From contig NZ_QHLZ01000006.1 in assembly GCF_003185915.1 (NCBI RefSeq), positions 62,001 through 126,000 on the forward strand: a DNA stretch of 64,000 bases. Direction: 5' to 3'. Below the pieces are notes generated by a model. It was not told the origin of the DNA and did not search any database. It was given only the letters and a program-made list of their open reading frames with translations. Position 1 is the stretch's first letter. Every line of letters starts with the position of its first letter. Positions 24,120 to 34,877 of this stretch are shown here, piece after piece. Both the position numbers and the translations under genes were made by a program. Source of the DNA: Arthrobacter psychrochitiniphilus. GTDB lineage: Bacteria > Actinomycetota > Actinomycetes > Actinomycetales > Micrococcaceae.

Positions 24120-25490
24120 GTGAAGAGCGCTGTCGAAAACCTCACACCCACTCGTGTAAAGCTTGACGTTGAGGTTTCCTTTGAGGAATTGAAGCCCAGC
24201 ATCACCGAGGCCTACAAGACGATTGCCACACAGGTACAGGTACCTGGCTTCCGTAAGGGCAAGGTCCCCAACAAGCTGATCGATCAGCGCGTTGGCCGTG
24301 GCTACGTTCTGGAAACCGCCATCAACTCCGGCCTCAATGGCTGGTACCAGGATGCTGTGGTCGAGAACAAGCTCATCCCGTTGAGCCGTCCCGAGGTAGA
24401 AATCACCGAGGTTCCTGACCCCACCGCAACCGACGGCGTTGTCAAGTTCCACGTTGAGCTGGATATCCGCCCCGAGATTGAGCTGCCCAGCTACGAAGGC
24501 ATCGAGGTTGAGGTTGCCGCTGTTGAGGCTTCCGAAGAAGATAACGTCAAGGCTCTGGATGAGCTGCGCGCCCGCTTCGGCACCCTGGTTGCTGTTGACC
24601 GCCCGGCCGTTGACGGTGACTTCCTGACCATCAACATCGCTGCCAAGATCGACGACGTCGAGGTTGACGCCGCATCGGATCTCTCCTACCAGATTGGCGC
24701 AGGCAACATGCTTGACGGTCTGGACGAGGCCGCAACCGGCCTGTCCGCTGGCGAGGAAGCCATCTTCAACACCAAGCTTGCCGGCGGCGAGCACGCTGGT
24801 GAAGAAGCTCAGGTCACGCTCAAGGTGACCTCAGTGAAGGAACGCGAACTGCCCGAGGCAAACGATGACTTCGCTCAGCTGGCTTCTGAGTTCGACACCA
24901 TTGACGAACTCAAGGAAGACCTGGCCCAGCAGGCCGCCGAGTCCAAGACCGTAGAGCAGGGTGTTGAGGCCCGCGACAAGGTTCTTGAGAAGCTCGTAGA
25001 GCTCGTTGAGGTGCCTGTCCCGGATTCGGTGGTTGCCGATCAGCTCGAGCAGCACTTCAAGGCCGAGAACGCTCACGGCCCCGAAGAGCATGACACCGAA
25101 GAGCACCGCGCCGAGGTCAAGGAAAACACCGAGAAGGCCTTCCGTAACGAGATCATCCTCGATGCCATCGCTGAGAAGGAAGAGATCGGCGTCAGCCAGG
25201 CTGAACTGATCGATTACATCGTCTCCTCGGCCAGCCAGTACGGCATGGACCCGAACCAGTTCGCACAGATGCTCGATTCCTCCGGCCAGGTCAACATGAT
25301 TGTTGGCGAAGTACGCCGCCGCAAGGCTCTTGCCGTTGTCTTGGGCAAAGCCACCGTGACGGATTCCGAAGGTGCCGTAGTGGATCTGACCGACTTCGTC
25401 TCAGTTGCTTCTGAAGAAGAAGACATTGCTGGCGAGGACGAGGTCATCGAGGCCTCAGCGGTTTCCGATCCGGGCGAAGTCCGCATCTAA
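24120..25490 (+). CDS. tig: Trigger factor (ribosome-associated chaperone)
   Basis: Trigger factor binds near the ribosomal exit tunnel and folds nascent chains. The 456-aa product has the N-terminal ribosome-binding domain with the signature [10 protein letters not shown] (about residue 43-52). An FKBP-like prolyl isomerase domain lies in the middle ([15 protein letters not shown], about 155-245), followed by a long acidic helical C-terminal domain ending in a Glu/Asp-rich tail. The GTG at 24120 has AGGAG 9 nt upstream and matches the usual N-terminus KSAVENL; the frame is open upstream but without similarity. It opens the tig-clpP1-clpP2-clpX block. Confidence 0.96.
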   Translation: MKSAVENLTPTRVKLDVEVSFEELKPSITEAYKTIATQVQVPGFRKGKVPNKLIDQRVGRGYVLETAINSGLNGWYQDAVVENKLIPLSRPEVEITEVPDPTATDGVVKFHVELDIRPEIELPSYEGIEVEVAAVEASEEDNVKALDELRARFGTLVAVDRPAVDGDFLTINIAAKIDDVEVDAASDLSYQIGAGNMLDGLDEAATGLSAGEEAIFNTKLAGGEHAGEEAQVTLKVTSVKERELPEANDDFAQLASEFDTIDELKEDLAQQAAESKTVEQGVEARDKVLEKLVELVEVPVPDSVVADQLEQHFKAENAHGPEEHDTEEHRAEVKENTEKAFRNEIILDAIAEKEEIGVSQAELIDYIVSSASQYGMDPNQFAQMLDSSGQVNMIVGEVRRRKALAVVLGKATVTDSEGAVVDLTDFVSVASEEEDIAGEDEVIEASAVSDPGEVRI

Positions 25491-25527
25491 TGCTGCTTGC
25501 CCCATGACGGGGCAACAAAGATTGAAC

Positions 25528-25569
25528 GCCGTTGCCGGTTCTCCCAGGAGAGCCGGCAACGGCTTTTTT
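25528..25569 (+). terminator. Rho-independent terminator of tig
   Basis: Arms GCCGTTGCCGG and CCGGCAACGGC with an inner TCTCC/GGAGA extension are followed by TTTTTT. Confidence 0.93.
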
Positions 25570-25767
25570 ATGCCCACGAAGCAACGCCCGTGGGAGCGCT
25601 TTCATTCCCCTACGCGTAGGGCGAACGGGGATCGTGCGCCGACAGCGAACAGCACCGCCACGGGCCCCAAAGGCTTGTGAAAAAGGGCTACTGTCCAAGT
25701 AGTGAACATTAGTGATGGTTCCGCCGGGCACGCTCGGCAGGCCACACGAAGGAGAGGTAAACCCACC

Positions 25768-26388
<621 letters not shown>

Positions 26389-26423
26389 TTCGCCAAAGCA
26401 CAAGATTTCAGGAGCAACAAGAC

Positions 26424-27098
26424 ATGACTTACAACTTTGGCAGCACAGCATTTGGCAACACTGCCGGCAACCTACCCACCAGCCGCTACGTGCTCCCTCA
26501 GTTCGAGGAGCGCACACCCTACGGCTTCAAGCGCCAGGACCCGTACACCAAGCTCTTTGAAGACCGCATCATCTTTTTGGGCGTCCAGGTTGATGACGCA
26601 TCAGCCGACGATGTCATGGCCCAGCTGCTGGTGCTGGAAGCTGATGACACGGACCGCGACATCACCTTGTACATCAACTCTCCCGGTGGATCATTCACGG
26701 CCATGACGGCCATCTATGACACCATGCAGTTCATTCGCCCCGAGATTCAGACCGTATGCCTGGGCCAGGCCGCCTCCGCAGCCGCCGTGCTGCTCGCCGC
26801 CGGTGCACCCGGTAAGCGTTTGGCACTGCCGAACGCACGCGTGCTGATCCACCAGCCGGCACTCTCCGGCGGTCAGGGTGGACAGGCCTCCGACCTGGAA
26901 ATCCAGGCTAACGAGGTCATGCGTATGCGTGAATGGCTGGAAAACACGCTGGCTGACCTTTCCGGCCGCACGCCTGAGCAGGTCAGCAATGACATTGAGC
27001 GTGACAACATCCTCACGGCCGCCCAGGCCAAGGAGTACGGTTTGATCGATGAGGTACTGGCACCGCGCAAGATGAAGCCGGCGGCCATCACTCGCTAA
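26424..27098 (+). CDS. clpP2: ATP-dependent Clp protease proteolytic subunit 2
   Basis: The 224-aa product is the second ClpP subunit, the one that docks ClpX or ClpC in mycobacteria. The N-terminal extension [21 protein letters not shown] is typical of ClpP2. [16 protein letters not shown], the catalytic Ser in [14 protein letters not shown], the His in [11 protein letters not shown] and the Asp segment [15 protein letters not shown] complete the triad. AGGAG lies upstream of the ATG. A hairpin separates it from clpX. Confidence 0.95.
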   Translation: MTYNFGSTAFGNTAGNLPTSRYVLPQFEERTPYGFKRQDPYTKLFEDRIIFLGVQVDDASADDVMAQLLVLEADDTDRDITLYINSPGGSFTAMTAIYDTMQFIRPEIQTVCLGQAASAAAVLLAAGAPGKRLALPNARVLIHQPALSGGQGGQASDLEIQANEVMRMREWLENTLADLSGRTPEQVSNDIERDNILTAAQAKEYGLIDEVLAPRKMKPAAITR

Positions 27099-27111
27099 AG
27101 TACCTGCGATA

Positions 27112-27144
27112 GCCGGAACAAGGGAGGAAATCCCTTGTTCCGGC
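27112..27144 (+). terminator. Hairpin between clpP2 and clpX
   Basis: Perfect 14-bp arms (27112-27125 and 27131-27144) enclose GGAAA. There is no T-run, so it may act as a partial terminator or an mRNA-stabilising hairpin in the clp operon. Confidence 0.6.
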
Positions 27145-27282
27145 GTTGGCATACCAGCCAATGTCAGTGCCGTGGCTTAGAGTGGAATGTAATTGGTAGG
27201 ACGTTCTCGGCACCAGCTGTGGAATGAAGAAGTAGTAGAAGTAACTGCGCCGTCGGCGGGTTATTCGCGGAAGGACACATCA

Positions 27283-28569
27283 ATGGCCAGGATGGGCGAA
27301 AGCACAGATCTGCTGAAGTGTTCTTTCTGCGGAAAGAGTCAAAAACAAGTTCGCAAGCTTATTGCCGGACCCGGCGTCTACATCTGTGACGAGTGCATTG
27401 AATTGTGCAACGAGATCATTGATGAAGAACTCGCTGAGGTGGCAGATCTTGACGCCTTTGAGCTCCCCAAGCCCCGCGAGATCTTTGATTTTCTGCAGGA
27501 ATATGTGATTGGTCAGGAAGCGGCAAAGCGCTCTTTGGCCGTAGCCGTGTACAACCACTACAAACGTATTCAGTCCGGCCATGCGGTTAAATCCAACACC
27601 ATCTCCGGCGGTGTTCACGATGAGGTGGAGATTGCCAAGTCAAATATCCTGCTGGTGGGTCCCACCGGTTGCGGTAAGACGTATTTGGCGCAGACTTTGG
27701 CCCGCCGTCTCAATGTCCCCTTTGCCGTTGCAGACGCAACAGCTCTCACTGAGGCCGGGTACGTGGGCGAGGATGTAGAAAACATCTTGCTCAAGCTCAT
27801 ACAGGCAGCCGACTTTGATATTAAGAAGGCAGAGCAGGGCATTATCTACATTGACGAGATTGATAAAATCTCGCGTAAATCTGAGAACCCCTCTATTACC
27901 CGTGACGTGTCCGGGGAGGGTGTGCAGCAAGCGCTGCTGAAGATTCTTGAAGGGACCGTAGCGTCAGTACCGCCGCAGGGCGGGCGCAAGCATCCGCATC
28001 AAGAGTTCATTCAGATCGACACCACCAATGTTCTATTTATTGTGGCCGGGGCGTTTGCTGGGCTGGAAGAAATTATTGGTTCCCGCGCGGGCAAGAAGGG
28101 CATCGGCTTTGGCGCTCCGCTCAGTGCCCTGAAGCAGTCCGAGGCAAGCTACGCGGATGTTATGCCTGAGGACTTACTGAAGTTTGGTCTGATCCCTGAA
28201 TTCATTGGCCGCCTGCCCGTTATTACCACTGTTACTCAGCTGGACCGCACGGCCCTGATTCAGATCCTCACGGAACCCAAAAATGCGTTAGTCAAGCAGT
28301 ACCAAAAAATGTTCACCCTGGACGGGGTCGATCTTGAATTCGATGAAGACGCCATGAGCGCCATTGCTGATCTGGCCTTGGCCCGGGGCACTGGCGCCCG
28401 CGGATTGCGTGCCATTTTGGAAGAAGTTCTACAGCCTGTCATGTTCGATTTGCCCAGCCGCGAAGACATTGCCACAGTGGTGATTACTGCCGATGTGGTG
28501 GCCAAGAAGTCTGAACCCACGTTGATTCCCCACGAAGTGGTTGCTAAGCGCAGGAACAAATCGGCTTAG
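27283..28569 (+). CDS. clpX: ATP-dependent Clp protease ATP-binding subunit ClpX
   Basis: ClpX unfolds substrates and feeds them to ClpP1P2. The 428-aa product has the N-terminal zinc-binding domain ([11 protein letters not shown], then CDECIELC), Walker A GPTGCGKT near residue 126, Walker [11 protein letters not shown] near 188, the pore loop region, and the [10 protein letters not shown] segment containing the ClpP-contact IGF-type loop (KGIGFGAPL). The ATG at 27283 follows GGAAGGA and matches homologues. It lies behind clpP2 in the same direction. Confidence 0.96.
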   Translation: MARMGESTDLLKCSFCGKSQKQVRKLIAGPGVYICDECIELCNEIIDEELAEVADLDAFELPKPREIFDFLQEYVIGQEAAKRSLAVAVYNHYKRIQSGHAVKSNTISGGVHDEVEIAKSNILLVGPTGCGKTYLAQTLARRLNVPFAVADATALTEAGYVGEDVENILLKLIQAADFDIKKAEQGIIYIDEIDKISRKSENPSITRDVSGEGVQQALLKILEGTVASVPPQGGRKHPHQEFIQIDTTNVLFIVAGAFAGLEEIIGSRAGKKGIGFGAPLSALKQSEASYADVMPEDLLKFGLIPEFIGRLPVITTVTQLDRTALIQILTEPKNALVKQYQKMFTLDGVDLEFDEDAMSAIADLALARGTGARGLRAILEEVLQPVMFDLPSREDIATVVITADVVAKKSEPTLIPHEVVAKRRNKSA

Positions 28570-28687
28570 GCCACCCCTTTCGCATCTGTGTGCATGCTGA
28601 CGGAATAGTTGGGTAGCTGCCGCCGTTGCACCAAATGGTGAAGTGGTTTTAGCTGCTTTGCACCCCGCACTACTAAGGAGATTTGAC

Positions 28688-29314
28688 GTGTCTGAGAGTA
28701 ATGTCGGCGCCACTGAAAAGGCCGATTTTTGGTTTGACCCCACCTGTCCCTTTGCATGGGCCACATCGCGCTGGATCGCTGAAGTGGAGCAGGTACGTAA
28801 CATCAAGGTGGACTGGCACGTCATGAGCTTGGGCGTTCTGAATGAGAACAACACTGACTTACCTGCTGAGTACCAGGAGCACGTGAAGAAGGCGTGGGGA
28901 CCCGTTCGCGTCATCATGGCCGCCGTCGCAGCTCATGGACAAGACGTCATCAAGCCGCTCTACGACGCCATGGGAACAGAGATCCACAACAACGGCAATA
29001 AGGACTTAGGCGACGTCATCGCCAAGTCCCTGGCCGAGGTGGGTCTGCCGGCCGAACTGGCAGCGGCAGCCACCACAGACGCCCATGACGTGGCGTTGCG
29101 GGCAAGCCACGCTGAAGGCATCAACAAGGTGGGCGAGGACGTGGGAACGCCCATCGTGGCATTCAACGGCACCGCCTTCTTTGGCCCCGTCGTCACCCGT
29201 ATCCCGCGCGGTGAAGAGGCGGGCAAGCTCTGGGACGCCACCGTGACACTGGCTAGCTTCCCGTACTTCTTTGAGATCAAGCGCAGCCGCACGGAATACC
29301 CCCAATTCGACTAA
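28688..29314 (+). CDS. DsbA-fold protein of the Rv2466c (mycothiol-dependent nitroreductase) family
   Basis: The 208-aa protein aligns closely from end to end with the Mycobacterium Rv2466c type (ADFWFDPTCPFAWATSRWI, HVMSLGVLNENN, KAWGPVRVIMAA, NGTAFFGPVVTRIPRGEEAGKLWD). Rv2466c has a CPWC active site; here the motif is CPFA, so only the first cysteine remains. A monothiol reaction with mycothiol is still possible, but the two-Cys redox cycle is not. GTG at 28688 has AAGGAG 7 nt upstream. A strong terminator follows. Confidence 0.88.
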   Translation: MSESNVGATEKADFWFDPTCPFAWATSRWIAEVEQVRNIKVDWHVMSLGVLNENNTDLPAEYQEHVKKAWGPVRVIMAAVAAHGQDVIKPLYDAMGTEIHNNGNKDLGDVIAKSLAEVGLPAELAAAATTDAHDVALRASHAEGINKVGEDVGTPIVAFNGTAFFGPVVTRIPRGEEAGKLWDATVTLASFPYFFEIKRSRTEYPQFD

Positions 29315-29353
29315 CACCCTTGATACGGCGCTCATGTAGAGCGTGATACTTCC

Positions 29354-29399
29354 GGCCGGGTTGAAAAAGTCTAACTTTTTCCACCCGGCCGTTGTTTTT
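29354..29399 (+). terminator. Rho-independent terminator of the DsbA-fold gene
   Basis: GGCCGGGT...ACCCGGCC and inner AAAAAGT/ACTTTTT form a long stem (29354-29390), followed by GTTGTTTTTG. Confidence 0.88.
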
Positions 29400-29734
29400 G
29401 CCCCAGCAGAAGCGCATACTTTTTAATACCCGATCCGCCAAGGAAAGGGCTAGTACGAACCATAAATTCATTGACTGAACCATCTTGATCAATGAGCACC
29501 GCCTCGGCGGGACGCTCGAATAGGTTCCTTGACACCGGTGATGCGGTGAATTGTCCTGAACTCCATGGCAAGCGCTAGACCGTTAGCATCACATGACGGC
29601 ATGAAAGTCGAAGCCCCACCGACGGCACTCTGGCCGATGGGGCTTCCCCTTTGTCCAAAAACGTTCACCCACTCTTCACCGGTTCGTTTGCTCCGCAGCC
29701 CGCAGCGCCAACCTGGGCACGCCATGGTTAAACC
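29391..29734. other. Gene-poor 344-bp stretch beside the glycosyltransferase remnant
   Basis: I see no convincing gene. A short minus-strand frame (29371-29571, TTG start, ending in the terminator stem) encodes about 66 residues including FLGGSGIKKYALLLG, which I cannot assign. A hairpin with 8-bp arms GAAGCCCC (29610-29617) and GGGGCTTC (29639-29646) lies in the middle. The stretch may be decayed sequence like the pseudogene that follows. Confidence 0.4.
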
Positions 29735-30465
29735 GTGAAACTTGCAATCATTGCTGAATCGTTTCTGCCCGAGATGAACGGGGTCACCCATTCACTGCTA
29801 AAGATCCTGCAACACCTGGATGCGCGAGGCGACGAGGTGCTGGTGATTGCCCCGTCCGCTGCCGGCAAGGAGCCGCGCGTGGTCGAAGGGGCAAGAGTCA
29901 GGCGGCTGCCCGCCATTGCCTTGGCGCGATATCCGAACATCCGGATTGCCGCCGGCGGGGTTTTGCGGGTGAAAACGCTGCTCACCGAATTCCAGCCAGA
30001 TGTGGTGCACCTGGCCTCACCTTCGTGCTAGGTTGGCGGGCTGTGCGGGCCGCGGAGGCGCTGGGGATTCCCACGGTGGCCGTCTACCAGACGGACGTGC
30101 CGGGTTACGCCGCACGCTACGGCTTGTCTTTTCTGGAGAACTGGGCCTGGCGGCGTCTGGAAAACATCCACACCACCGCCACCCTGACCCTAGCGCCGTC
30201 CACTGACTCCCTCGAGAAGCTGCGCGGGCACGGCATTCCCCGCGTGGAACTGTGGCGCCGCGGGGTGGATACCGAACGTTTCCACCCCACAAAGCGTAGC
30301 GCCGCCTTTCGCAGGAAGCATGCGGCTCCGGGGCAGAAGATCATTGGCTACGTGGGGCGCTTGGCCCTCGAGAAGCAGGTCCAGGCCCTGGCCGAGGAGG
30401 TCAATCTCGATGCGAGGGACAGGCTGGCAGAGACGGCAACGCAACTGTTGGACGGTTCCGTGTGA
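29735..30465 (+). pseudogene. Decayed GT4 glycosyltransferase (PimB/MgtA-like): frameshift and lost C-terminus
   Basis: The 5' part encodes a clear GT4 N-terminal domain (LAIIAESFLPEMNGVTHSLLK, then RIAAGGVLRVKTLL, DVVHLASP). Translation then hits a TAG at 30029 because of a one-base loss near 30020-30024. The homologous reading resumes in the next frame at about 30025 (GWRAVRAAEALGIP, YQTDVPGYAARYG, WRRGVDTERFHP, IGYVGRLALEKQVQ). After EKQVQ the similarity stops and the frame ends at 30465, so the nucleotide-sugar-binding domain with its E-x7-E motif is gone. Intact relatives are near 380-400 aa. The family transfers mannose or other sugars to phosphatidylinositol-type lipids. A sequencing error could explain the frameshift, but not the missing C-terminal half. 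Confidence 0.85.
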
Positions 30466-30566
30466 GGTGGCCCGACAGGGGGCCGAGCTGGTCCTGCTGG
30501 GACTACACCGGAGTGGGCAAGGGGACGCCGGTACGGGCGCGGCCCCAGAGCGGTACGTAACGGTCA

Positions 30567-31385
30567 ATGATTGTTGGGGGAACCGACCGTTACCTCGCAC
30601 TGGGGGACTCCTTCACGGAAGGGGTGGGTGATGATAAGAAGCACTGGCCAAATGGAGTCAAGGGCTGGGCCGACTGGGTTGCGGAAGGGCTCGCCCGGGA
30701 CGCTCCGGGCTGGGAATATGCCAACCTCGCGGTACGCAGTAAAAGGCTGCGTCACGTGGCGGCCGAGCAACTCGAAGCAGCCATGGATCCAAAACCCACA
30801 CTGGTCACCTTGTATGCAGGCGGCAACGACGTCATGGACGTGGGCACGTCGATGGCCCGGATCCTGCAGGAGTACGAATCACTCGTGGCCCGGCTGGCCC
30901 AGTCAGGGGCAGCCCCGCTGTTGTTCACCGGATACGATGTGGAGGTTTCGCCACCGCTGGCTCCACTGCGCAGCAAGAACCATGCGTACAACGACGGCAT
31001 CAGAACCATCGCTGCGAAGTATGGTGCCACGGTGGTGGACTACGCGTCTTGGACGGCTTACGAGAACCCCGCCATGTGGTGCTCGGACCGGCTGCACATG
31101 TCCAAGCGCGGGCACAAATACCTGGCTGGACGGGTCCTGGACCTGCTGGAGGTACCCCATGGCATCAGCCTCAAGGACAAAAGCCACCCTCCAACTACCT
31201 GGAAACAGCGCGGTTATGGGCATTACCGGTGGTACATGGAGTGGGTGGTGCCGCTGATCGGCCGGAAAATGCGGCGCACAACCCTCGGCGATTCGTTGGG
31301 TCCACGCTGGCCAGAGCCGGTCCGGGTGCCACCCAAGAAGGGTCTGCGCAAGCTTGTCCGGGCGAGCCTGCAAGCTACCCGCTGA
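30567..31385 (+). CDS. SGNH/GDSL hydrolase, cytoplasmic type
   Basis: The 272-aa enzyme has the SGNH blocks RYLALGDSFTEGVGDD (nucleophile Ser), LYAGGNDVMD, and DRLHMSKRGHKYLAGRVL with the catalytic Asp-x-x-His. There is no signal peptide. The C-terminal 70 residues are basic and Trp-rich and lie outside the hydrolase core (WKQRGYGHYRWYMEWVVPL). The product is probably an esterase or acyl hydrolase with unknown substrate. It follows the decayed glycosyltransferase by about 100 bp, and actinobacteria often pair the two genes, so the partner may have been lost here. Confidence 0.88.
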   Translation: MIVGGTDRYLALGDSFTEGVGDDKKHWPNGVKGWADWVAEGLARDAPGWEYANLAVRSKRLRHVAAEQLEAAMDPKPTLVTLYAGGNDVMDVGTSMARILQEYESLVARLAQSGAAPLLFTGYDVEVSPPLAPLRSKNHAYNDGIRTIAAKYGATVVDYASWTAYENPAMWCSDRLHMSKRGHKYLAGRVLDLLEVPHGISLKDKSHPPTTWKQRGYGHYRWYMEWVVPLIGRKMRRTTLGDSLGPRWPEPVRVPPKKGLRKLVRASLQATR

Positions 31386-31431
31386 GCCCTGCAGCATAGC
31401 CCCGCTGAGCCCTGCCGGGTGATACAGAAAA

Positions 31432-31463
31432 GGGAACGCCGCACCGTGTGGTGCGGCGTTCCC
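31432..31463 (-). terminator. Rho-independent terminator of valS
   Basis: Perfect 14-bp arms GGGAACGCCGCACC and complement around GTGT are followed on the minus strand by TTTTCTG. It lies between the convergent SGNH and valS genes. Confidence 0.88.
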
Positions 31464-31534
31464 CAGTAGCGTCCTCCAGAAATGTTCTCCGCAGGAGCGT
31501 TGACGCTGCGGAGTGATCCGAAGAGCAGCGGCGG

Positions 31535-34156
31535 CTAGGCCTGTGCGGGCTCCTGAACCGGCTCCAGCACAACATTGGAGACGGTGATCTGGCCCTCACC
31601 CACGGATACCGTGATCTCCACGGCATTCGCAGCAGCCTTCAAGTCTGACAACCCAGCGCCCAACTGTGCGGCTTCCACCTCGCCCGCAGTCACGGTGGCC
31701 GAGAGTACCTGGGTGCGCTGCTTGACCTTGGCCTCAGACTTGGCCTTGCGGATGCCAGAGAGCGCGTCCCCGACGGTCGCCAGCAAGGTGGTGTCGCCGT
31801 CGTCCACGCCAACAGCGGTGGGCCACGGTGCGCGGTGAACAGACTCTGTACGCCACCAGCTCCATACTTCCTCCGTGGCAAACGGCAGGAACGGGGCGAA
31901 CAAGCGCAGCAGTGAATCCAGCGTGGTGCCCAGAGCAGCCAGCACGGATGCCTGGCCTTCCTCGCCGGATGCACCGTAGGCGCGGTCCTTGACGAGCTCC
32001 ACGTAGTCGTCCGTGAAGTGCCAGAAGAAGCTCTCGGTCAGCTGCAGAGCGCGGGCGTAGTCATACTTTTCAAACGCAGCCGTGGCGGCCGTGACTACTT
32101 CGGATAGCTGGGCCAGTAGGCCACGGTCCAGAGGGTTGCTCAGCACGGCGCTGTCAGCAGAAAGCACATTGGCCTCTGTGGCGCCCAGGTTCAGCACAAA
32201 CTTGGAAGCGTTGAGCAGCTTGATGGCCAGGCGGCGGCCAATTTTCATCTGCGCAATCTCATACGCCGTATCGGCACCGAGCTTGGCGGAGGCTGCCCAG
32301 TAGCGGACGGCGTCGGCACCGAAGTCGTTGAGCACGTCGGTGGGGACCACCACGTTGCCCTTGGACTTGGACATCTTCTTGCGGTCCGGGTCAAGGATCC
32401 AGCCGGAGATGGCGGCGTGCTTCCACGGGGCGCTGCCCTGCAGAGCATCGGCGCGCACAGCAGAGGAGAACAGCCAGGTGCGGATGATGTCGTGGCCCTG
32501 GGGACGAAGGTCGAAGGGGTAGACGTTGGAGAACAGTGTCTCGTCAACGCCCCAGCCGCCCACAATCTGCGGGGTTAGGGAGGAGGTGGCCCAGGTGTCC
32601 AGCACATCGGCGTCGCCAACAAAGCCGCCAGCAACGTTGCGCTGCTCCTCGGTGTAGCCGGGCGCCGCATCGGCCGCGGGGTCAACCGGCAGCATCGCGG
32701 TGGTGGGCAGGATGGGGTGATCGTAATCCGGGTTGCCGTCGGCATCCAGCGGGTACCAGACGGGAACCGGCACGCCGAAGAAGCGCTGGCGGGAAACCAA
32801 CCAGTCACCGTTTAGCCCGGAGATCCAGTTGTCATAGCGTGAGCGCATGAACGCCGGGTGGAACTCAATGTCCTTGCCACGGTTAATCAGCTTCTCGCGG
32901 CGGTCATCGTCGCGGCCACCGTTACGGATGTACCACTGGCGTGAAGAGACGATCTCCAGGGGCTTGTCACCCTTTTCAAAGAAGTTCACGGGGTGCATGA
33001 TCTTCTTGATTTCGCCGTCCAGCAGTTCAGCCCCAGAAAGCATCTCAACAACGCCTTCCTTGGCGCTGAAGACAGTCTTTCCAGCGATCTTCGCGTAGTT
33101 TTCGCGGCCCTGCTCGGAGGTGATCCAGTCAGGGGTATCGCCGAGGATGCGCCCGTCACGGCCTACGATGGCGCGGGTGGGCAGCTGCAGTTCGCGCCAC
33201 CAGATGACGTCAGTCAGGTCGCCGAAGGTGCAAACCATGGCGATGCCGGAACCCTTATCGGCCTTGGCCAATGCGTGCGGTCGGACTTCAACCTCAACGC
33301 CAAACAGCGGCGAGGTGACCTTCTTACCGAACAGCGGCTTGTAGCGCTCGTCATCCGGGTTGGCCACCAGGGCGGAGCAGGCTGCAAGCAACTCGGGACG
33401 TGTGGTCTCAATGTAAATCTTGGTGCCGTCTTCGGCGAAGAACGGGTAGCGGTAGTACGCGCCCGGCATTTCGCGGTCTTCTAACTCGGCCTGGGCCACG
33501 GCGGTGCGGAAGGTGACATCCCACAGGGTGGGGGCCTCGGCCATGTAGGCGTCGCCGGCACTCAGGTTTTCTAAGAAGCCGCGCTGGGAGACTGCACGGG
33601 AGTGGTCATCGATGGTGCGGTACGTCAGCTCCCAGTCAACGGAGAGGCCCAGCGTCTGGAACAGGTGCTCAAAGACCTTCTCGTCCTCAACCGCCAGCTC
33701 TTCACACAGCTCAATGAAGTTCTTGCGCGAGATGACATCGAAATCACGCTGGTTCTTGGCGGGCTGCGCGGGAGGGCGGTAGTCGGCGTCGTAGGTAATC
33801 TTCGGATCGCAACGCACACCGTAATAGTTCTGCACGCGGCGCTCGGTGGGCAGGCCGTTGTCATCCCAGCCCATAGGGTAGAAGACATTCTTGCCGCGCA
33901 TACGCTGGAAACGGGCCAGCACGTCGGTCTGCGTGTAGGAGAACATGTGCCCCACGTGCAGCGATCCGGACGCGGTGGGCGGGGGAGTGTCAATGGAGTA
34001 CACCTGCTCCCGCGTGGTTTCACGGTTAAACTTGTAGGTGCCCTCTTCCAGCCAGCGCTTGGTCAGGGACTCTTCAAGACCCTCCAAAACGGGCTTGTCG
34101 GGGACGTTGCTTGACGTGGGTGCGGGCGTGTCTGTGCCCGGAATGATTTCAGCCAT
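31535..34156 (-). CDS. valS: Valyl-tRNA synthetase
   Basis: The 873-aa class I synthetase charges tRNA-Val. The HIGH-type motif is HVGH at residues 67-70 in PPPTASGSLHVGHMFS, and the KMSKS loop is KKMSKSKGNVVVP. The editing (CP1) insertion lies between them (TTRPELLAACSALVANPDD), and the anticodon-binding helical domain follows (YDYARALQLTESFFWHFTDDY). The C-terminal coiled coil of longer bacterial ValS is only partly present, as in the shorter actinobacterial/archaeal-like type (RRVQNYYGVRCDP). A terminator follows the stop. Confidence 0.96.
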   Translation of the reverse strand: MAEIIPGTDTPAPTSSNVPDKPVLEGLEESLTKRWLEEGTYKFNRETTREQVYSIDTPPPTASGSLHVGHMFSYTQTDVLARFQRMRGKNVFYPMGWDDNGLPTERRVQNYYGVRCDPKITYDADYRPPAQPAKNQRDFDVISRKNFIELCEELAVEDEKVFEHLFQTLGLSVDWELTYRTIDDHSRAVSQRGFLENLSAGDAYMAEAPTLWDVTFRTAVAQAELEDREMPGAYYRYPFFAEDGTKIYIETTRPELLAACSALVANPDDERYKPLFGKKVTSPLFGVEVEVRPHALAKADKGSGIAMVCTFGDLTDVIWWRELQLPTRAIVGRDGRILGDTPDWITSEQGRENYAKIAGKTVFSAKEGVVEMLSGAELLDGEIKKIMHPVNFFEKGDKPLEIVSSRQWYIRNGGRDDDRREKLINRGKDIEFHPAFMRSRYDNWISGLNGDWLVSRQRFFGVPVPVWYPLDADGNPDYDHPILPTTAMLPVDPAADAAPGYTEEQRNVAGGFVGDADVLDTWATSSLTPQIVGGWGVDETLFSNVYPFDLRPQGHDIIRTWLFSSAVRADALQGSAPWKHAAISGWILDPDRKKMSKSKGNVVVPTDVLNDFGADAVRYWAASAKLGADTAYEIAQMKIGRRLAIKLLNASKFVLNLGATEANVLSADSAVLSNPLDRGLLAQLSEVVTAATAAFEKYDYARALQLTESFFWHFTDDYVELVKDRAYGASGEEGQASVLAALGTTLDSLLRLFAPFLPFATEEVWSWWRTESVHRAPWPTAVGVDDGDTTLLATVGDALSGIRKAKSEAKVKQRTQVLSATVTAGEVEAAQLGAGLSDLKAAANAVEITVSVGEGQITVSNVVLEPVQEPAQA

Positions 34157-34207
34157 GCACCAATTCTTCCACGAGTTGGCGCCGAACCTAGATTCAGGGG
34201 ATTTTAG

Positions 34208-34678
34208 ATGCAGAACGCAGGCAATCTATGGGAACGCTGGGGTGTCACCTGGGCTGATGTGGTGCCGGAGCAAGAGAGCGCCGAGTACTGTGCTCACACG
34301 CTGACCTTAGGTGGGCGGGCCGCTATTTTCCGCCGCGCGAAGACCACACCCACCAAGGTTGGCCAGTTTGTGACCCTGTGGCAGCGTTCTGCCGCGGGCC
34401 CTATCCGTCCCTTTGACATGCACGACGGCGTTGCCCTGTTCGTTGTTGAGGCTGGCGTGGGTGCGGGGCTGGGCCAGTTTGTGTTCCCCCTTTCCGTGTT
34501 GGCCCACCGTGGGGTGATCTCCGTCTCCGGGGTGGGCGGGAAACGGGCCATGCGTGTTTACACCCCTGATGTGCAGACCACCAGCGCACAGGCCAGGCGC
34601 ACCCAAAAGTGGCAGTGCGAATGGTTTCTGCCCGCCGAGGCAAAGCCGGAGAGCGCTGCTCGGTTGTTTACAGCCTGA
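34208..34678 (+). CDS. MepB family protein
   Basis: The 156-aa protein matches the MepB family, named from the mepRAB operon of Staphylococcus aureus; its biochemical function is not known. The hallmark is the block AAIFRRAKTTPTKVGQFVTLW (about residues 38-58), followed by PFDMHDGVALFVV and the C-terminal GKRAMRVYTPD. AGGGGA lies 7 nt before the ATG. The gene diverges from valS by 51 bp. No efflux pump or MarR-type regulator is adjacent, unlike in the staphylococcal operon. Confidence 0.8.
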   Translation: MQNAGNLWERWGVTWADVVPEQESAEYCAHTLTLGGRAAIFRRAKTTPTKVGQFVTLWQRSAAGPIRPFDMHDGVALFVVEAGVGAGLGQFVFPLSVLAHRGVISVSGVGGKRAMRVYTPDVQTTSAQARRTQKWQCEWFLPAEAKPESAARLFTA

Positions 34679-34792
34679 CTTCCGCTGGTACGCCATTCAC
34701 TATGCGCTTTTTGAAAATTCCTCCACGGCGCATGGGCAATGCTCGTCATGAGCCGGGCCGGATCCGACAGCTTCCGCGCACGGTTATGGGCC

Positions 34793-34844
34793 AATGGTGC
34801 GCAGAAACAGGAGCTGCGCACCATTGCAAGAAAACGGTGCGCAG
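34793..34844. repeat. GGTGCGCAG dyad plus a third copy upstream of the DUF488 gene
   Basis: A 12-bp perfect inverted repeat (AATGGTGCGCAG at 34793-34804, complement at 34814-34825, 9-nt spacer) is followed by a third GGTGCGCAG at 34836-34844. The array ends 33 bp upstream of the -10 box of the DUF488 gene, so it sits where a regulator would bind. Confidence 0.6.
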
Positions 34845-34877
34845 TTGCATATGTGCCACCGGAGCAAACACCGGGGT

